Shown: positions 18,501-26,445, counted from the stretch's first letter. The stretch: 64,000 bases of DNA from Cyclobacterium amurskyense (GCF_001050135.1 NZ_CP012040.1:372001-436000); one strand, 5' to 3'. Notes: a model not told the origin generated them from the sequence alone. A program made the numbers and translations.

Positions 18501-18735
18501 TTTTTAAAAATAAATGGTTTCGTTTATCCATCGCCCCTTGTGAAATCAAGCGGCCATTTTTTATATCCTCTTCGCTCAGTTTAAGCATTTCTTTTTGCTC
18601 TTCCGTAAGCCCAACAAGCTCCTTATCCGTTGCGCTTAAAGAAACCAGTTTGTCAAGCGCCAATAAGAAATCCTTGTTTTTTATAGTCAAGATTTTATCA
18701 ATCAATCCGCTTCTTATTTTATCCACCGTTGCCAT
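18475..18735 (-). CDS. Antitoxin-like protein of a broken toxin/antitoxin pair
   Basis: The 86-residue ORF has the usual antitoxin tail LTEEQKEMLKLSEEDIKNGRLISQGAMDKRNHLFLKK. Such tails precede RelE/ParE toxins in Bacteroidota (x-I-x-x-G-R-L-I-S). The last residues (QISKIHA) come from out-of-frame reading of the toxin remnant, which supports a deletion at the junction. With the toxin gutted, this gene could only act as an orphan or anti-addiction antitoxin. The N-terminus (MATVDKIRSGLIDKILTIKNKDFLLALDKL) looks complete. Confidence 0.7.
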   Translation of the reverse strand: MATVDKIRSGLIDKILTIKNKDFLLALDKLVSLSATDKELVGLTEEQKEMLKLSEEDIKNGRLISQGAMDKRNHLFLKKQISKIHA

Positions 18736-19010
18736 AAATGCCTTTAATTTTGTCTACAATTTCGGAAAATTTCTCGAAGTTTCATAATCTCCTATAACTG
18801 GCTATTGTCAACATTTTACTTGTAAACCCTTCTTTACTAAGCAATAAAACTTTATTGCTATTGGATTTTATACATATTAAGTACGTGTGGGGAAGCCTCC
18901 AATCCCACTCTAATACAGCTAACCAGTAACCTACTTTATAAAAGGCATTGCAATAAAACAGGGACTTCACCGGTTTAATTGTCGAAAGGTCTTCAAAATA
19001 AATAACAACT

Positions 19011-19050
19011 TATTTAGGAAACATTTTCACCTTCTGGAATACCATAGCTT
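19011..19050 (+). repeat. 41-bp dispersed repeat, copy 3
   Basis: TTATTTAGGAAACATTTTCA, then CCTTCTGGAATACCATAGCTT, matches copies at 13996 and 14893 with few changes and in the same orientation. It ends 19 bp before the inverted repeat that borders the Thoeris-like cassette. Confidence 0.75.
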
Positions 19051-19069
19051 GATGTTACGATAACGGCAA

Positions 19070-19176
19070 GTATAAGCGTAGTGCGGGTTTTCGAAGACGA
19101 GATTTTCATTTTATCCAAAATTTCAATACGTGATGAAATGTTCAATTTAGCAATACATCCCGCATTACGCTTATAC
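19070..19176. repeat. Large imperfect cruciform downstream of the Thoeris-like cassette
   Basis: GTATAAGCGTAGTGCGGG (19070-19087) pairs with CCCGCATTACGCTTATAC (19159-19176), 17 of 18 bases, with a 71-nt loop that has its own weak pairing. It directly abuts the bracket repeat at 19172-19189. Long imperfect palindromes bordered by AAC/GTT boxes recall integron attC sites, but the boxes do not fully match the attC consensus. Confidence 0.65.
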
Positions 19177-19189
19177 AATGTTGTGCTTA
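19172..19189 (+). repeat. Left bracket repeat of the Thoeris-like cassette
   Basis: TATACAATGTTGTGCTTA ends 6 bp before the stop codon of the macro-domain gene. Its inverted partner is at 20645-20663, differing by one inserted A. Confidence 0.7.
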
Positions 19190-19195
19190 GTATCT

Positions 19196-20125
19196 TTATT
19201 CTATGGCAGTCCCTAAAGGGTTTTCATTACCTTTTAAATACCCTGTGTTATTGCAATGAAGTCTAATAAAATCTAATAGATCGTCCAAGTTAACATTGTA
19301 TTTTTTCAAATCATTTGGGTGAATACAAATTGTCAACTGTTCGCAATAACTTTCTTGGCTTAGTGATACTAAAAATGAGAGTACAATTTCTTTGATTACA
19401 TCTTCTCTTTTCAAGGTTATTCTACCACGACCTGTACCCACAATTGGGATTATTAGATTATCCTTGCTTCCACTATGCGTAAGGTATGCCCATAACTCAG
19501 TTAAGGATAATCTAAGGTCATCAACCGTTGTTTTTGAGCGTCCTTGTGCATTAAGAGTAGAACTACAAAGTAAATAATATTGTTTATCACTTCTAAATAC
19601 TGGGACAACTGTTCCTACTTTATAAGTCTTAGGATTATCATTTTCAACAAAATTTTCATACCAATCTGAATTGTCTTCTAATTGTTGGCATATATCTGTA
19701 TTTAGATGAGCCGTAGTTTCCTCATACACCTGGTCAATAAAGTACCTGAGGATACTACTTGATTTTTTAACAATCCCATTGTTTACACAATCAAGTCTAT
19801 TGTTGATAGGGACAATCAGAGCTCCATCAATCTTAAAGATATCCCCAATTTTAATAGAAACGGAAACTTCTCTATTATGGACTTTAAATGTGAAAAATGA
19901 TTTTGGCCAATTTCTGTAAATAATTATTATTAGACCAATAACTATAAATACCCACCAAATTGACCGAATATTATTTGACCAAGTATTTTGTCCAAAAAAG
20001 GCGAAAATTTCAATGAGAAGCCAAAGTCCCCCGAATACGGATAGAATACTTTTTCCGAAATTCTTGAGATTAAGCCTATCCCAAAATAGCCAGAAATTGT
20101 ATTTAAGTCTTTCAAACCAATTCAT
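19196..20125 (-). CDS. thsA: Thoeris-like effector: two transmembrane helices plus macro domain (ThsA type II-like)
   Basis: There are two hydrophobic helices at about 24-45 (FGKSILSVFGGLWLLIEIFAFFG) and 55-73 (SIWWVFIVIGLIIIIY). A macro domain follows at about 90-275. Key macro motifs are GDIFKIDGALIVPINNRLD, the GTVVPV strand and IIPIVGTGRGRI near 226-236, the ligand-binding loop. From established work, TM-macro proteins paired with TIR proteins are effectors of type II Thoeris, sensing a nucleotide-type signal and damaging the membrane. The gene follows the TIR gene with a 4-bp ATGA overlap, so they are co-expressed. There is no signal peptide; the helices probably sit in the inner membrane. 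I am sure of the architecture and fairly sure of the system. Confidence 0.82.
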   Translation of the reverse strand: MNWFERLKYNFWLFWDRLNLKNFGKSILSVFGGLWLLIEIFAFFGQNTWSNNIRSIWWVFIVIGLIIIIYRNWPKSFFTFKVHNREVSVSIKIGDIFKIDGALIVPINNRLDCVNNGIVKKSSSILRYFIDQVYEETTAHLNTDICQQLEDNSDWYENFVENDNPKTYKVGTVVPVFRSDKQYYLLCSSTLNAQGRSKTTVDDLRLSLTELWAYLTHSGSKDNLIIPIVGTGRGRITLKREDVIKEIVLSFLVSLSQESYCEQLTICIHPNDLKKYNVNLDDLLDFIRLHCNNTGYLKGNENPLGTAIE

Positions 20126-20625
20126 AGCCCTAGATTTGAATATACATTGTCATTGTAATAAAAAGAACCTGTTTTATCTTCTTTGGAATATGAATAATGT
20201 AAATCGCTCCATTTCTCCAATGCGAGCTGAATAATCTTAGAGTTGAAACTAACGTGAAGTGCAAGTTTGTCTCTTAGAACTGCAGGACACTTGTCACTAT
20301 CTAAAGATCTTTTTCCGTTAAGGTTGACTACAATAATTGGCAAATTGAGTTTGATTGCTTGCTCAATTTCCCATTTAACATACTTGTATAAATACTTTGT
20401 TTTTTCTCCCACGAGTAGAATGAAAACTTTCGAATTATTCATTCTTTCTCTTAGATTTCTTTTAATGGTTTCTTCACTACTGTGTTGCCATATGCTCATT
20501 AAGTCGTGTGCATTGTTAAAATTAAAGTCCGATTTGTCACTTTGTTTCCATGCAGTCATTAATCTATAGTATCTAATATCACTATCCGCATCGAAAGCGA
20601 CATATGTTTTGTTTCTATATGGCAT
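20122..20625 (-). CDS. thsB: Thoeris-like TIR protein (ThsB family, MTH538/DUF1863-type TIR)
   Basis: The 167-residue protein starts RNKTYVAFDADSDIRYYRLM, the ThsB-type first strand and helix. KVFILLVGEKTKYLYKYVKWEIEQAI follows; E86 in KWEI aligns with the catalytic Glu of TIR NADases. IIVVNLNG is the next strand. In Thoeris, ThsB senses phage infection and makes an NAD-derived signal that activates ThsA. It is the first gene of a two-gene minus-strand unit (thsB-thsA) and shares ATGA with the next gene. An A-rich leader of about 15 bp precedes the ATG. Confidence 0.85.
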   Translation of the reverse strand: MPYRNKTYVAFDADSDIRYYRLMTAWKQSDKSDFNFNNAHDLMSIWQHSSEETIKRNLRERMNNSKVFILLVGEKTKYLYKYVKWEIEQAIKLNLPIIVVNLNGKRSLDSDKCPAVLRDKLALHVSFNSKIIQLALEKWSDLHYSYSKEDKTGSFYYNDNVYSNLGL

Positions 20626-20644
20626 TTTTCTATTTTTTTTATAT

Positions 20645-20663
20645 TAAGCACAACATTTGTATA
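20645..20663 (+). repeat. Right bracket repeat of the Thoeris-like cassette
   Basis: TAAGCACAACATTTGTATA is the inverse of the left bracket (19172-19189) with one extra base, 19 bp upstream of the thsB start codon. A short hairpin CAACAT/ATGTTG (20651-20672) overlaps it. Confidence 0.7.
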
Positions 20664-21063
20664 TATATGTTGCTAGGAAGTTGCGTAAACACCAACTATG
20701 CAAACAACCCCTTTTCCTTTAATTAATTCCCAAATTAATGTTTTAGGACTAGAAAACTAGCTCCCTACCTATAATTCTATGGTAAAAGGCGAGAATATAT
20801 TGATAAGCGACTTGCAATTCGGGTCAATTGATGAAAAATAAGAGGTTTAAGGCAGGATTAGCAGAGGATTGTATCTTAAAGTTGAAAAAATTACTTTTCC
20901 TGAAATAGCTTTAGGGCTTTCCGTATCCTTAAAAACTTCAAAAACCACCTCCATTGGATCAGTCACTATTTTAACTTATATTCAATACCCTACACCTATC
21001 TTACCGTAAGAGCTTTGTGCGATGTCAGTCCCTTTAGGTTTTAACTACAATTGAAGAACGCAT
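20664..21063. other. Non-coding spacer before the MscS gene
   Basis: About 400 bp, AT-rich, with no gene visible. It marks the change from the accessory island to housekeeping genes. It probably contains the MscS promoter, which I could not place. Confidence 0.55.
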
Positions 21064-21909
21064 ATGGATTTGTTAAATAAGTTTTTAGGATTTGAGCTGC
21101 TTTCTATTGGGGAGTACAGCCTGAGGGTTGGGACTTTGGTGCTGGTGCTCCTCATTATCGTTTTGACGAAGTTGATTTTATGGGGAATAAAAAAATCCAT
21201 TTTCCGCAAAAAAAGAATCAGCAAATTCAACGAAGGAAATATTTATTCCCTGTATCAGATTTTGACCTATATCGTCTGGGTAATCGCCTTTGGCTTAATA
21301 CTGGAAACCCTCGGCATAAAGGTCTCCCTCTTAATTGCCGGTTCCGCCGCCCTACTTGTAGGCATAGGCTTGGGTTTGCAGCAGACCTTCAACGATATTG
21401 TTTCTGGCATCATCTTACTTTCTGAGCGTTCGATCAGGGTAGCGGACATTCTGGAAATCGATGGGGGCATTTTAAAAATTCAGGAAATCGGCTTACGCAC
21501 CTCCAAAGGACTGAATACCGATGACATTTCAATAATTATCCCCAATTCACTGATCACCACCAATAAAGTCATCAACTGGAGCCACCAAAGAAAACAAAAT
21601 CGCTTTAGGATTGAGGTGGGTGTAGCTTATGGAACGGATGTGGAGTTTGTCATCAAGATTCTGGAGGAAAGCGCCAGAGAACATCCTGAAGTAAATGCGG
21701 AGAAATTAGTAGAAGCCAGACTGGTGAATTTCGGGAATTCCTCGCTGGATTTTCAAGTGCTTTTTTATAGCAGCACCATCTTTGGATCAGACCGCATGAA
21801 AAGTGATATCCGAAGAATCATCAACCGTAAATTTATCGAAAACAATATTTCAATTCCTTTCCCTCAAATGGATGTGCACATAAGAACCAACGAGAAACGG
21901 GGGGATTAA
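21064..21909 (+). CDS. Small-conductance mechanosensitive channel (MscS family)
   Basis: The 281-residue protein has three hydrophobic helices. TM3 is glycine/alanine-rich (LLIAGSAALLVGIGLGLQQTFNDIVSGIILL), the pore-lining signature of MscS. The beta domain follows (IRVADILEIDGGILKIQEIGLRTSKGLNTDDISIIIPNSLI), then the alpha/beta C-domain (FRIEVGVAYGTDVEFV). It releases solutes from the cytoplasm on hypo-osmotic shock. Length matches compact MscS. Start ATG at 21064. It is a single gene facing the GreA-like gene, with a shared bidirectional terminator between them. Confidence 0.93.
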   Translation: MDLLNKFLGFELLSIGEYSLRVGTLVLVLLIIVLTKLILWGIKKSIFRKKRISKFNEGNIYSLYQILTYIVWVIAFGLILETLGIKVSLLIAGSAALLVGIGLGLQQTFNDIVSGIILLSERSIRVADILEIDGGILKIQEIGLRTSKGLNTDDISIIIPNSLITTNKVINWSHQRKQNRFRIEVGVAYGTDVEFVIKILEESAREHPEVNAEKLVEARLVNFGNSSLDFQVLFYSSTIFGSDRMKSDIRRIINRKFIENNISIPFPQMDVHIRTNEKRGD

Positions 21910-21920
21910 TACCCCTATTT

Positions 21921-21963
21921 AAAAACCTTATAGGTTTTAAAAACCTATAAGGTTATATTTTTA
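21921..21963. terminator. Bidirectional terminator between MscS and GreA-like genes
   Basis: AACCTTATAGGTTT (21924-21937) and its complement (21941-21954) form a perfect 14-bp stem, with A tract before and T tract after. It serves the convergent genes ending at 21909 and 21967. Confidence 0.88.
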
Positions 21964-21966
21964 ACG

Positions 21967-22422
21967 TCAAACCACTTCCAGAATCTCCGTCGTACTGCCT
22001 CTAAAGGCTACTTTATCTCCTACCTTTTTCCCTTTAAGCGCCAAAACAAGTGGTGAATCAGCAGACACTACTTGCACATCAGTGTTTTCGAAGGTGAATT
22101 TACCCATAGAAGCGGCAATCCATATCCAGCCAAGAGGGATTTTAACCATGGCTCCGGTGGTGACGGTAGTGGAAGTATCCACAGACGTTTGCTCTATCAT
22201 CTTTTCATTTCGATCCAACAGCACCTTTTGCTTTTCCACCAAACCCCTGCTTTGGTTAATGCTTTCTCTGCCCGTCTCATACTTGTCTCCCATGCTGCTT
22301 TTGGTATCGGCATTGGAGGCTTCCTGTAAGGCCAATAATTGCGATTCAAAGTCTGCCTTTTTTTCTGAAATTAAATCCAGAACGGCCTTCTTCAAGCCTT
22401 TTTTAAATGTACTGTCCATCAA
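21967..22422 (-). CDS. GreA/GreB-family elongation-factor-like protein
   Basis: An N-terminal coiled-coil segment (residues 1-80, including SSMGDKYETGRESINQSRGLVEKQKVLL) is followed by a C-terminal FKBP-like beta domain (VSADSPLVLALKGKKVGDKVAFRGSTTEILEV). The G-D-K-Y-E-T-G-R-E motif is typical of a Bacteroidota GreA-like group. It probably binds RNA polymerase near the secondary channel. The acidic tip residues of true GreA (DEE) are not evident, so cleavage-factor activity is uncertain. Members of this group are sometimes mislabelled as 3-oxoacyl-ACP synthase. It lies downstream of the aminopeptidase gene by 34 bp, on the same strand. Confidence 0.75.
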   Translation of the reverse strand: MMDSTFKKGLKKAVLDLISEKKADFESQLLALQEASNADTKSSMGDKYETGRESINQSRGLVEKQKVLLDRNEKMIEQTSVDTSTTVTTGAMVKIPLGWIWIAASMGKFTFENTDVQVVSADSPLVLALKGKKVGDKVAFRGSTTEILEVV

Positions 22423-22456
22423 TGAAAAATGTAACTATAGAGTGTTGGATAAAAAA

Positions 22457-23749
22457 TTATTTTTCATTCATAAGGGTTTCTATTTCTTCAGGGTCAATAG
22501 GAATATTACCCATAAGATCTGTGTAGCCATTGTCATTGATCACAATATTGTTTTCCAACCTGATGCCAATTCCTTCTTCCAAAACATAGATGCCCGGCTC
22601 CACGGTAAATACCATGCCGGCCTGAATCGGTTCATACATGGTGCCTACATCATGCACATCCAATCCCAAGTGATGAGAAGTACCATGCATAAAGTACTTT
22701 TTATAAGCCGGATTTGCAGGGTCTTGATTTTGCACATCTGTCTTGTCTATCAAGCCAAGGCTGATCAATTCGGCTTCCATGACAAGGCCAATTTCTTTGT
22801 GGTAGCTCTGAATGTCTATGCCCGGTCTGAGCATATTCATGGCCTGACGCTGTACGCGCAATACGGCATCATAAATTTGTCTTTGCCGCTTGGTAAAGCG
22901 ACCATTGACCGGAATGGTTCTGGTCATGTCAGCATTGTAGTTGCCGTATTCAGCCCCTACATCCATCAGGATCAAATCTCCATTCGCACAGGCTACACTG
23001 TTGTCTAGGTAATGCAGTACACAAGCATTCCTGCCTGAACCGATGATGGGTTCATAGGCAAAGCCCCTACTGCCGCTCTTTATAAATTCATGCAGAAATT
23101 CCGCTTCAATTTCATATTCGAGTACGCCCGGCTTGACAAATTTCAAAACCCTACGAAAAGCCGCATCCGTAATGTCACAGGCTTTCTGAAGTTGTGTAAT
23201 TTCCTCCGGTTCTTTAACTGCCCGAAATTTATGCATTATCGGAGCTAAACGATGGTATTGGTGCAGCGGATACTTTGCTTTGCATTCTTTAATAAAGCGC
23301 GCATCCCTGGTTTCCACTTCTACCACAGCCCTTAGGTGTTCATTGGTGTTTAAAAACACATGTTTGCTAAGCTGCATTAAGGTGTTAAAAAACTTATCGA
23401 AGTCGGTATTCCATTTTATGGTTTTAATCCCGGAAAGGGCTGCCGCCTCTTCCATGGTAAACTTATGTCCTTCCCAAATGGCGATATGCTCACTGGTAGG
23501 TTTTATGAAAAGGATCTCTCTTAAGTCCGGATCTGGAAAGTCCGGACAAATCACCAATAAGGTCTCTTCCTGATCGATTCCACAAAGATACAGCAGGTCA
23601 TTGTTTTGTCTGAACTTCATGGTCCCATCCGCATTGGTGGGCAAGATGTCATTGGAGTTGATAACTGCTAAAGAATTTGAAGGTAATTTGTCGGCAACTT
23701 TAGCCCTGTTTTTAATGTAAAGTGATGCTTTGGCAGGTTCGTATCTCAT
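22457..23749 (-). CDS. pepP: Xaa-Pro aminopeptidase (M24B, PepP-like)
   Basis: An N-terminal creatinase-like domain (1-175) and a pita-bread metallopeptidase domain follow in order. The dinuclear metal ligands are all present: D in LILMDVGAEYG, D in NADMTRT, H in HGTSHHLG, E in FTVEPGIYV and E in IRLENN. It cleaves N-terminal residues before proline in the cytoplasm. At 430 residues it is the usual length. It probably shares a transcript with the GreA-like gene 34 bp downstream. Start ATG at 23749 (MRYEPAKASLYIKNR) is the normal start for Bacteroidota PepP. Confidence 0.94.
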   Translation of the reverse strand: MRYEPAKASLYIKNRAKVADKLPSNSLAVINSNDILPTNADGTMKFRQNNDLLYLCGIDQEETLLVICPDFPDPDLREILFIKPTSEHIAIWEGHKFTMEEAAALSGIKTIKWNTDFDKFFNTLMQLSKHVFLNTNEHLRAVVEVETRDARFIKECKAKYPLHQYHRLAPIMHKFRAVKEPEEITQLQKACDITDAAFRRVLKFVKPGVLEYEIEAEFLHEFIKSGSRGFAYEPIIGSGRNACVLHYLDNSVACANGDLILMDVGAEYGNYNADMTRTIPVNGRFTKRQRQIYDAVLRVQRQAMNMLRPGIDIQSYHKEIGLVMEAELISLGLIDKTDVQNQDPANPAYKKYFMHGTSHHLGLDVHDVGTMYEPIQAGMVFTVEPGIYVLEEGIGIRLENNIVINDNGYTDLMGNIPIDPEEIETLMNEK

Positions 23750-23886
23750 AAAATATTGGGTTTTGACAAAGGTAAAAAATATCCCTTGATCGCAAATTCA
23801 ACTGGTAAAGGGAATTGGTGTTTTTTATCACTGCTTCATACAAGTAAGTAGTGACCGATTCCCTGTTGGGCCTTAAGTTAACAAAT

Positions 23887-24150
23887 TTAATTTTCTATTG
23901 CCTTTTCGGTACCTGCAGTAAAGGTATAACGAAGTAAAACTTTTGTAACACTAGCCAGCACCCCTGTAGCTACGGTCCATAACAAAGCCTCTTTAAGGGA
24001 ATTTTTTTCCGGATAGGGGTTTTTGGGAGCTTCTTTACCTGTGCGCTTCTCATACAGTTCTTCCAAACCTTTTCGCACCAAGTAGGCACCAAGGATAGTT
24101 CCTCCGGTGATTACTGCTGATTGTAGATACTCTTTGTTTCGCTTTTTCAT
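23887..24150 (-). CDS. Small membrane protein, DUF4235-like
   Basis: At 87 residues it has two hydrophobic segments: TGGTILGAYLVRKGLEELY near 15-33 and EALLWTVATGVLASVTKVLLRYTF near 53-77. A charged loop holds KRTGKEAPKNPYP. Size and layout fit DUF4235. Function is unknown. It is a single gene upstream of pepP with a 137-bp gap. Confidence 0.7.
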   Translation of the reverse strand: MKKRNKEYLQSAVITGGTILGAYLVRKGLEELYEKRTGKEAPKNPYPEKNSLKEALLWTVATGVLASVTKVLLRYTFTAGTEKAIEN

Positions 24151-24660
24151 GGGTTAATGGTTTAAATTATAAACTTATAGTAGTTTAATAATCATGCCAA
24201 ACCCCTGGGATTTCACCCATAATTTAGAATTAATTGCTCTCGCTATATTTTGAAGGGTGATTAGTTGAAGTTTTTTAAAGGATTCCAGTTCATAAACAAA
24301 TCCCTCCCGACTATACAAGTCTGGTCCCTTTGACTAAGGGGGACAAAGGGGGATTTCTTACGTTAACTGTAAACCAATTGTAGTTTTTAAACCAGAAATA
24401 GGTAAACCAATTTTAGGACGAAGCACCGTAAATTCAAAGCCCAACACTTCTATTCTATAGAAAACAATGATATCCTAAACCATTACGAAGAAGCCTGAAG
24501 GGCTGAAACTATAATAGCCACGGGTGAAGCCCGTGGTTAGGGACAACTACACGATCCTGATTTTGGCGGCATTGTTGCTTTTTTTTCTGCAACAATGCTG
24601 ACAAAATCATAATGTCGTAATCGCTACAACCTGACACTTTCCCAGAACTTTAAGCCAAGC
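24151..24660. other. Non-coding spacer with REP-like hairpin
   Basis: No gene is seen. GCCACGGGTGAAGCCCGTGG at about 24517-24536 is a perfect hairpin, preceded by GAAGGGCTGAAAC, the pattern of a common Bacteroidota intergenic repeat. A CTTTGACTAAGGGGGACAAAG segment is near 24328. Confidence 0.55.
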
Positions 24661-25446
24661 TCAAAGCCCCAAAAACCTTTTGATATTACCGGACTGTAAG
24701 TCCTCTCTGGTTTTGGCATCAGCTTCATCTTCTCTTAATGAAGCGATTCTCAAGGCCCCGGTCTTGTAATCCAGAATCGGCGAATGGGTGCCAAAACCAA
24801 ACTTTTCCTTACCAAAGGTTTCCATCAATCCTCCAAGGTCAATGATATTCCTACCCGAGGTATCGAGGAACAAATCGGTCTTTTTGATCAATGCCAAATC
24901 TTCCTTTTCCAAATGTGTACTCCCAGCTACATTCAACACCATAAACTTAGCATCAGGCACGGCTTTCACTATAGGCATAATATCGCTAAGTCTCCATTCA
25001 TTGCTGATATCCAACCAGGAACTTGGACGGCTATCTACCATTCTCAATGTCAGGCCAACGGGTATACCCATATCTCTGCACATTTTCACCAATTCTATAC
25101 AGGCAGGATGATCCAGGTTGTAGCGGTGGTATTTAGGAAAAATCCTAACCCCTTTCATGCCCAATTTGCTGGTGCTCTCCTTCAGATCTGCTTTCCAACC
25201 TGAATAGACCGGATTAATCACAGCAAATGGAATCAAGCGATCAGCCCATTTGCGGTTGGTTTTGATTTCATCATAGGTTTCCCGATTCGCAGCCTGGGTG
25301 TCTTTATAAAAAATCCCATTGATATTGGTCAAAACCGAAGCTGAGATACCATTGGCATCCATCCTTTCCACCAAATCCTTACAAGTACTGTTTCTTACCT
25401 GACGAAAGGGCCAGTGACCTATATATGTATTACTATCTATCCACAT
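24661..25446 (-). CDS. Amidohydrolase-like TIM-barrel protein lacking metal ligands
   Basis: The ATG at 25446 (MWIDSNTYIGHWPF) is preferred; it overlaps the upstream gene by 14 bp and starts at the first barrel strand. The fold matches amidohydrolase_2 (VRIFPKYHRYNLDHPACIELVKMCRDMGIPVGL). The usual D-x-H-x-H is D-S-N-T-Y, and the late Gly-x-Asp is GTHSP, so the metal site looks lost. The upstream paralogue keeps its ligands. It may be a partner subunit, an altered-chemistry enzyme or a pseudoenzyme. It is the last gene of block A. No signal peptide. Confidence 0.8.
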   Translation of the reverse strand: MWIDSNTYIGHWPFRQVRNSTCKDLVERMDANGISASVLTNINGIFYKDTQAANRETYDEIKTNRKWADRLIPFAVINPVYSGWKADLKESTSKLGMKGVRIFPKYHRYNLDHPACIELVKMCRDMGIPVGLTLRMVDSRPSSWLDISNEWRLSDIMPIVKAVPDAKFMVLNVAGSTHLEKEDLALIKKTDLFLDTSGRNIIDLGGLMETFGKEKFGFGTHSPILDYKTGALRIASLREDEADAKTREDLQSGNIKRFLGL

Positions 25447-26341
25447 GGTTGCCTGACTTTTTAAGTACATTATTATAATTATCAAAAAAGAGCTTCTTCC
25501 TTTGGGTATCCGTAAGGTCAGCAGCCATCATATGGCCTACCCCCTGAAAAAAGCTATTGTCACAGCCAAAGAATATCCTATCTTCCCCTACATGCTCCAT
25601 GGCATAAGGAATGATGTCTCCCTCATTATTACTTCCCGATACATCTACAAACACATTGGGATAAGGCGCTACGGCTTTACAGGCATCCAACCAATCGCCT
25701 CCACCAGCAAGGTGGGCCAGTTGGAACATGGCCTCCGGATAGCGCTCCGCAATCAATACAAAATCATCAGGAGTAGAAACATTCTCAGGTTCTCTGGCAT
25801 CGAAAATAACTCTGGACTTACCGATCCCCATGTGCATCAAGATGATCATCTTCATGTCTATGTATTTTTCGATAATCGGGTAAAACAAAGGATCACTTAT
25901 CTTCACATGATTGTAAAGTTTCAAACCTGTCATGCCATGGTCCATGCATCTTTTGATTTCCTCCATTGCCTGCTTAGGAAATGCTGGATTGACCGTTGGC
26001 TGTCCAATAAACCTGTCAGGGTATTTTTTCATGGACTTAAGGATTAAATCATTGCAAGCAATAAACTCTTCAGGAAGCCCCTTGCTTCCCGGAGCCATCG
26101 GCCTTGAAATCACCATTTTTTCAATCCCTAACCGATCTGCAAAACCTATTTGGGTTTCAGGACTATCGGCTGTAAAATAAACATGGGCATGGGAATCTAT
26201 TTTCCTGTATTTCATGACCTCTTTCATAAGGTCATTCTCTTCTTGCGGTTTTTCCTTGCTTGTAAAACCAGTCATATGTACGCCCAATGCAATTCCTGAA
26301 ACAGAAACGGCACCAGTCGAAAAAAACTTTCTTCTATTCAT
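25433..26341 (-). CDS. Tat-exported amidohydrolase (amidohydrolase_2 family)
   Basis: The N-terminus MNRRKFFSTGAVSVSGIALG has a twin-Arg motif and a hydrophobic core, implying export by Tat. Metal ligands are visible: HAH in KIDSHAHVYF, H in IILMHMGIG, H in FQLAHLAGGG and D in FFGCDNSFF. The 302-residue length fits metal-dependent hydrolases or decarboxylases such as ACMSD and lactonases. It probably acts in the periplasm on a lactone, amide or carboxylate made from the glycan or lipid substrate of block A. It overlaps the next gene, indicating co-translation. Confidence 0.87.
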   Translation of the reverse strand: MNRRKFFSTGAVSVSGIALGVHMTGFTSKEKPQEENDLMKEVMKYRKIDSHAHVYFTADSPETQIGFADRLGIEKMVISRPMAPGSKGLPEEFIACNDLILKSMKKYPDRFIGQPTVNPAFPKQAMEEIKRCMDHGMTGLKLYNHVKISDPLFYPIIEKYIDMKMIILMHMGIGKSRVIFDAREPENVSTPDDFVLIAERYPEAMFQLAHLAGGGDWLDACKAVAPYPNVFVDVSGSNNEGDIIPYAMEHVGEDRIFFGCDNSFFQGVGHMMAADLTDTQRKKLFFDNYNNVLKKSGNHVDR

Positions 26342-26445
26342 ATTTTCTAACTGTTTTTAGAATTTAAACATTCGATGCTAAATCTACACCATGATCATGT
26401 CCTAGAACAATTCATTTACTCTTATATTTTCTGGCAATCCCCAAG

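Larger units (their letters stand above)
18736..19195. other. Non-coding spacer with repeat copy and large inverted repeat
   Basis: No convincing gene. It holds copy 3 of the 41-bp repeat (19011-19050) and the large inverted repeat 19070-19176 downstream of the macro-domain gene. Short ORFs here lack plausible composition. Confidence 0.6.

Noticed and set aside
18395..18787. 130-residue plus-strand ORF
   Set aside because: It is antisense to the antitoxin and toxin remnant, with a serine/leucine-rich composition typical of shadow frames.
19070..20672. Integron cassette array with true attC sites
   Set aside because: No integrase is in the window, and the GTTGTGC/GCACAAC boxes differ from the attC consensus at one or more positions. 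Kept only as a hypothesis about cassette brackets.
21967..22422. 3-oxoacyl-ACP synthase annotation for the 151-residue protein
   Set aside because: There is no thiolase fold, length or Cys-His-Asn motif. The layout is GreA-like (coiled coil plus FKBP-like domain).
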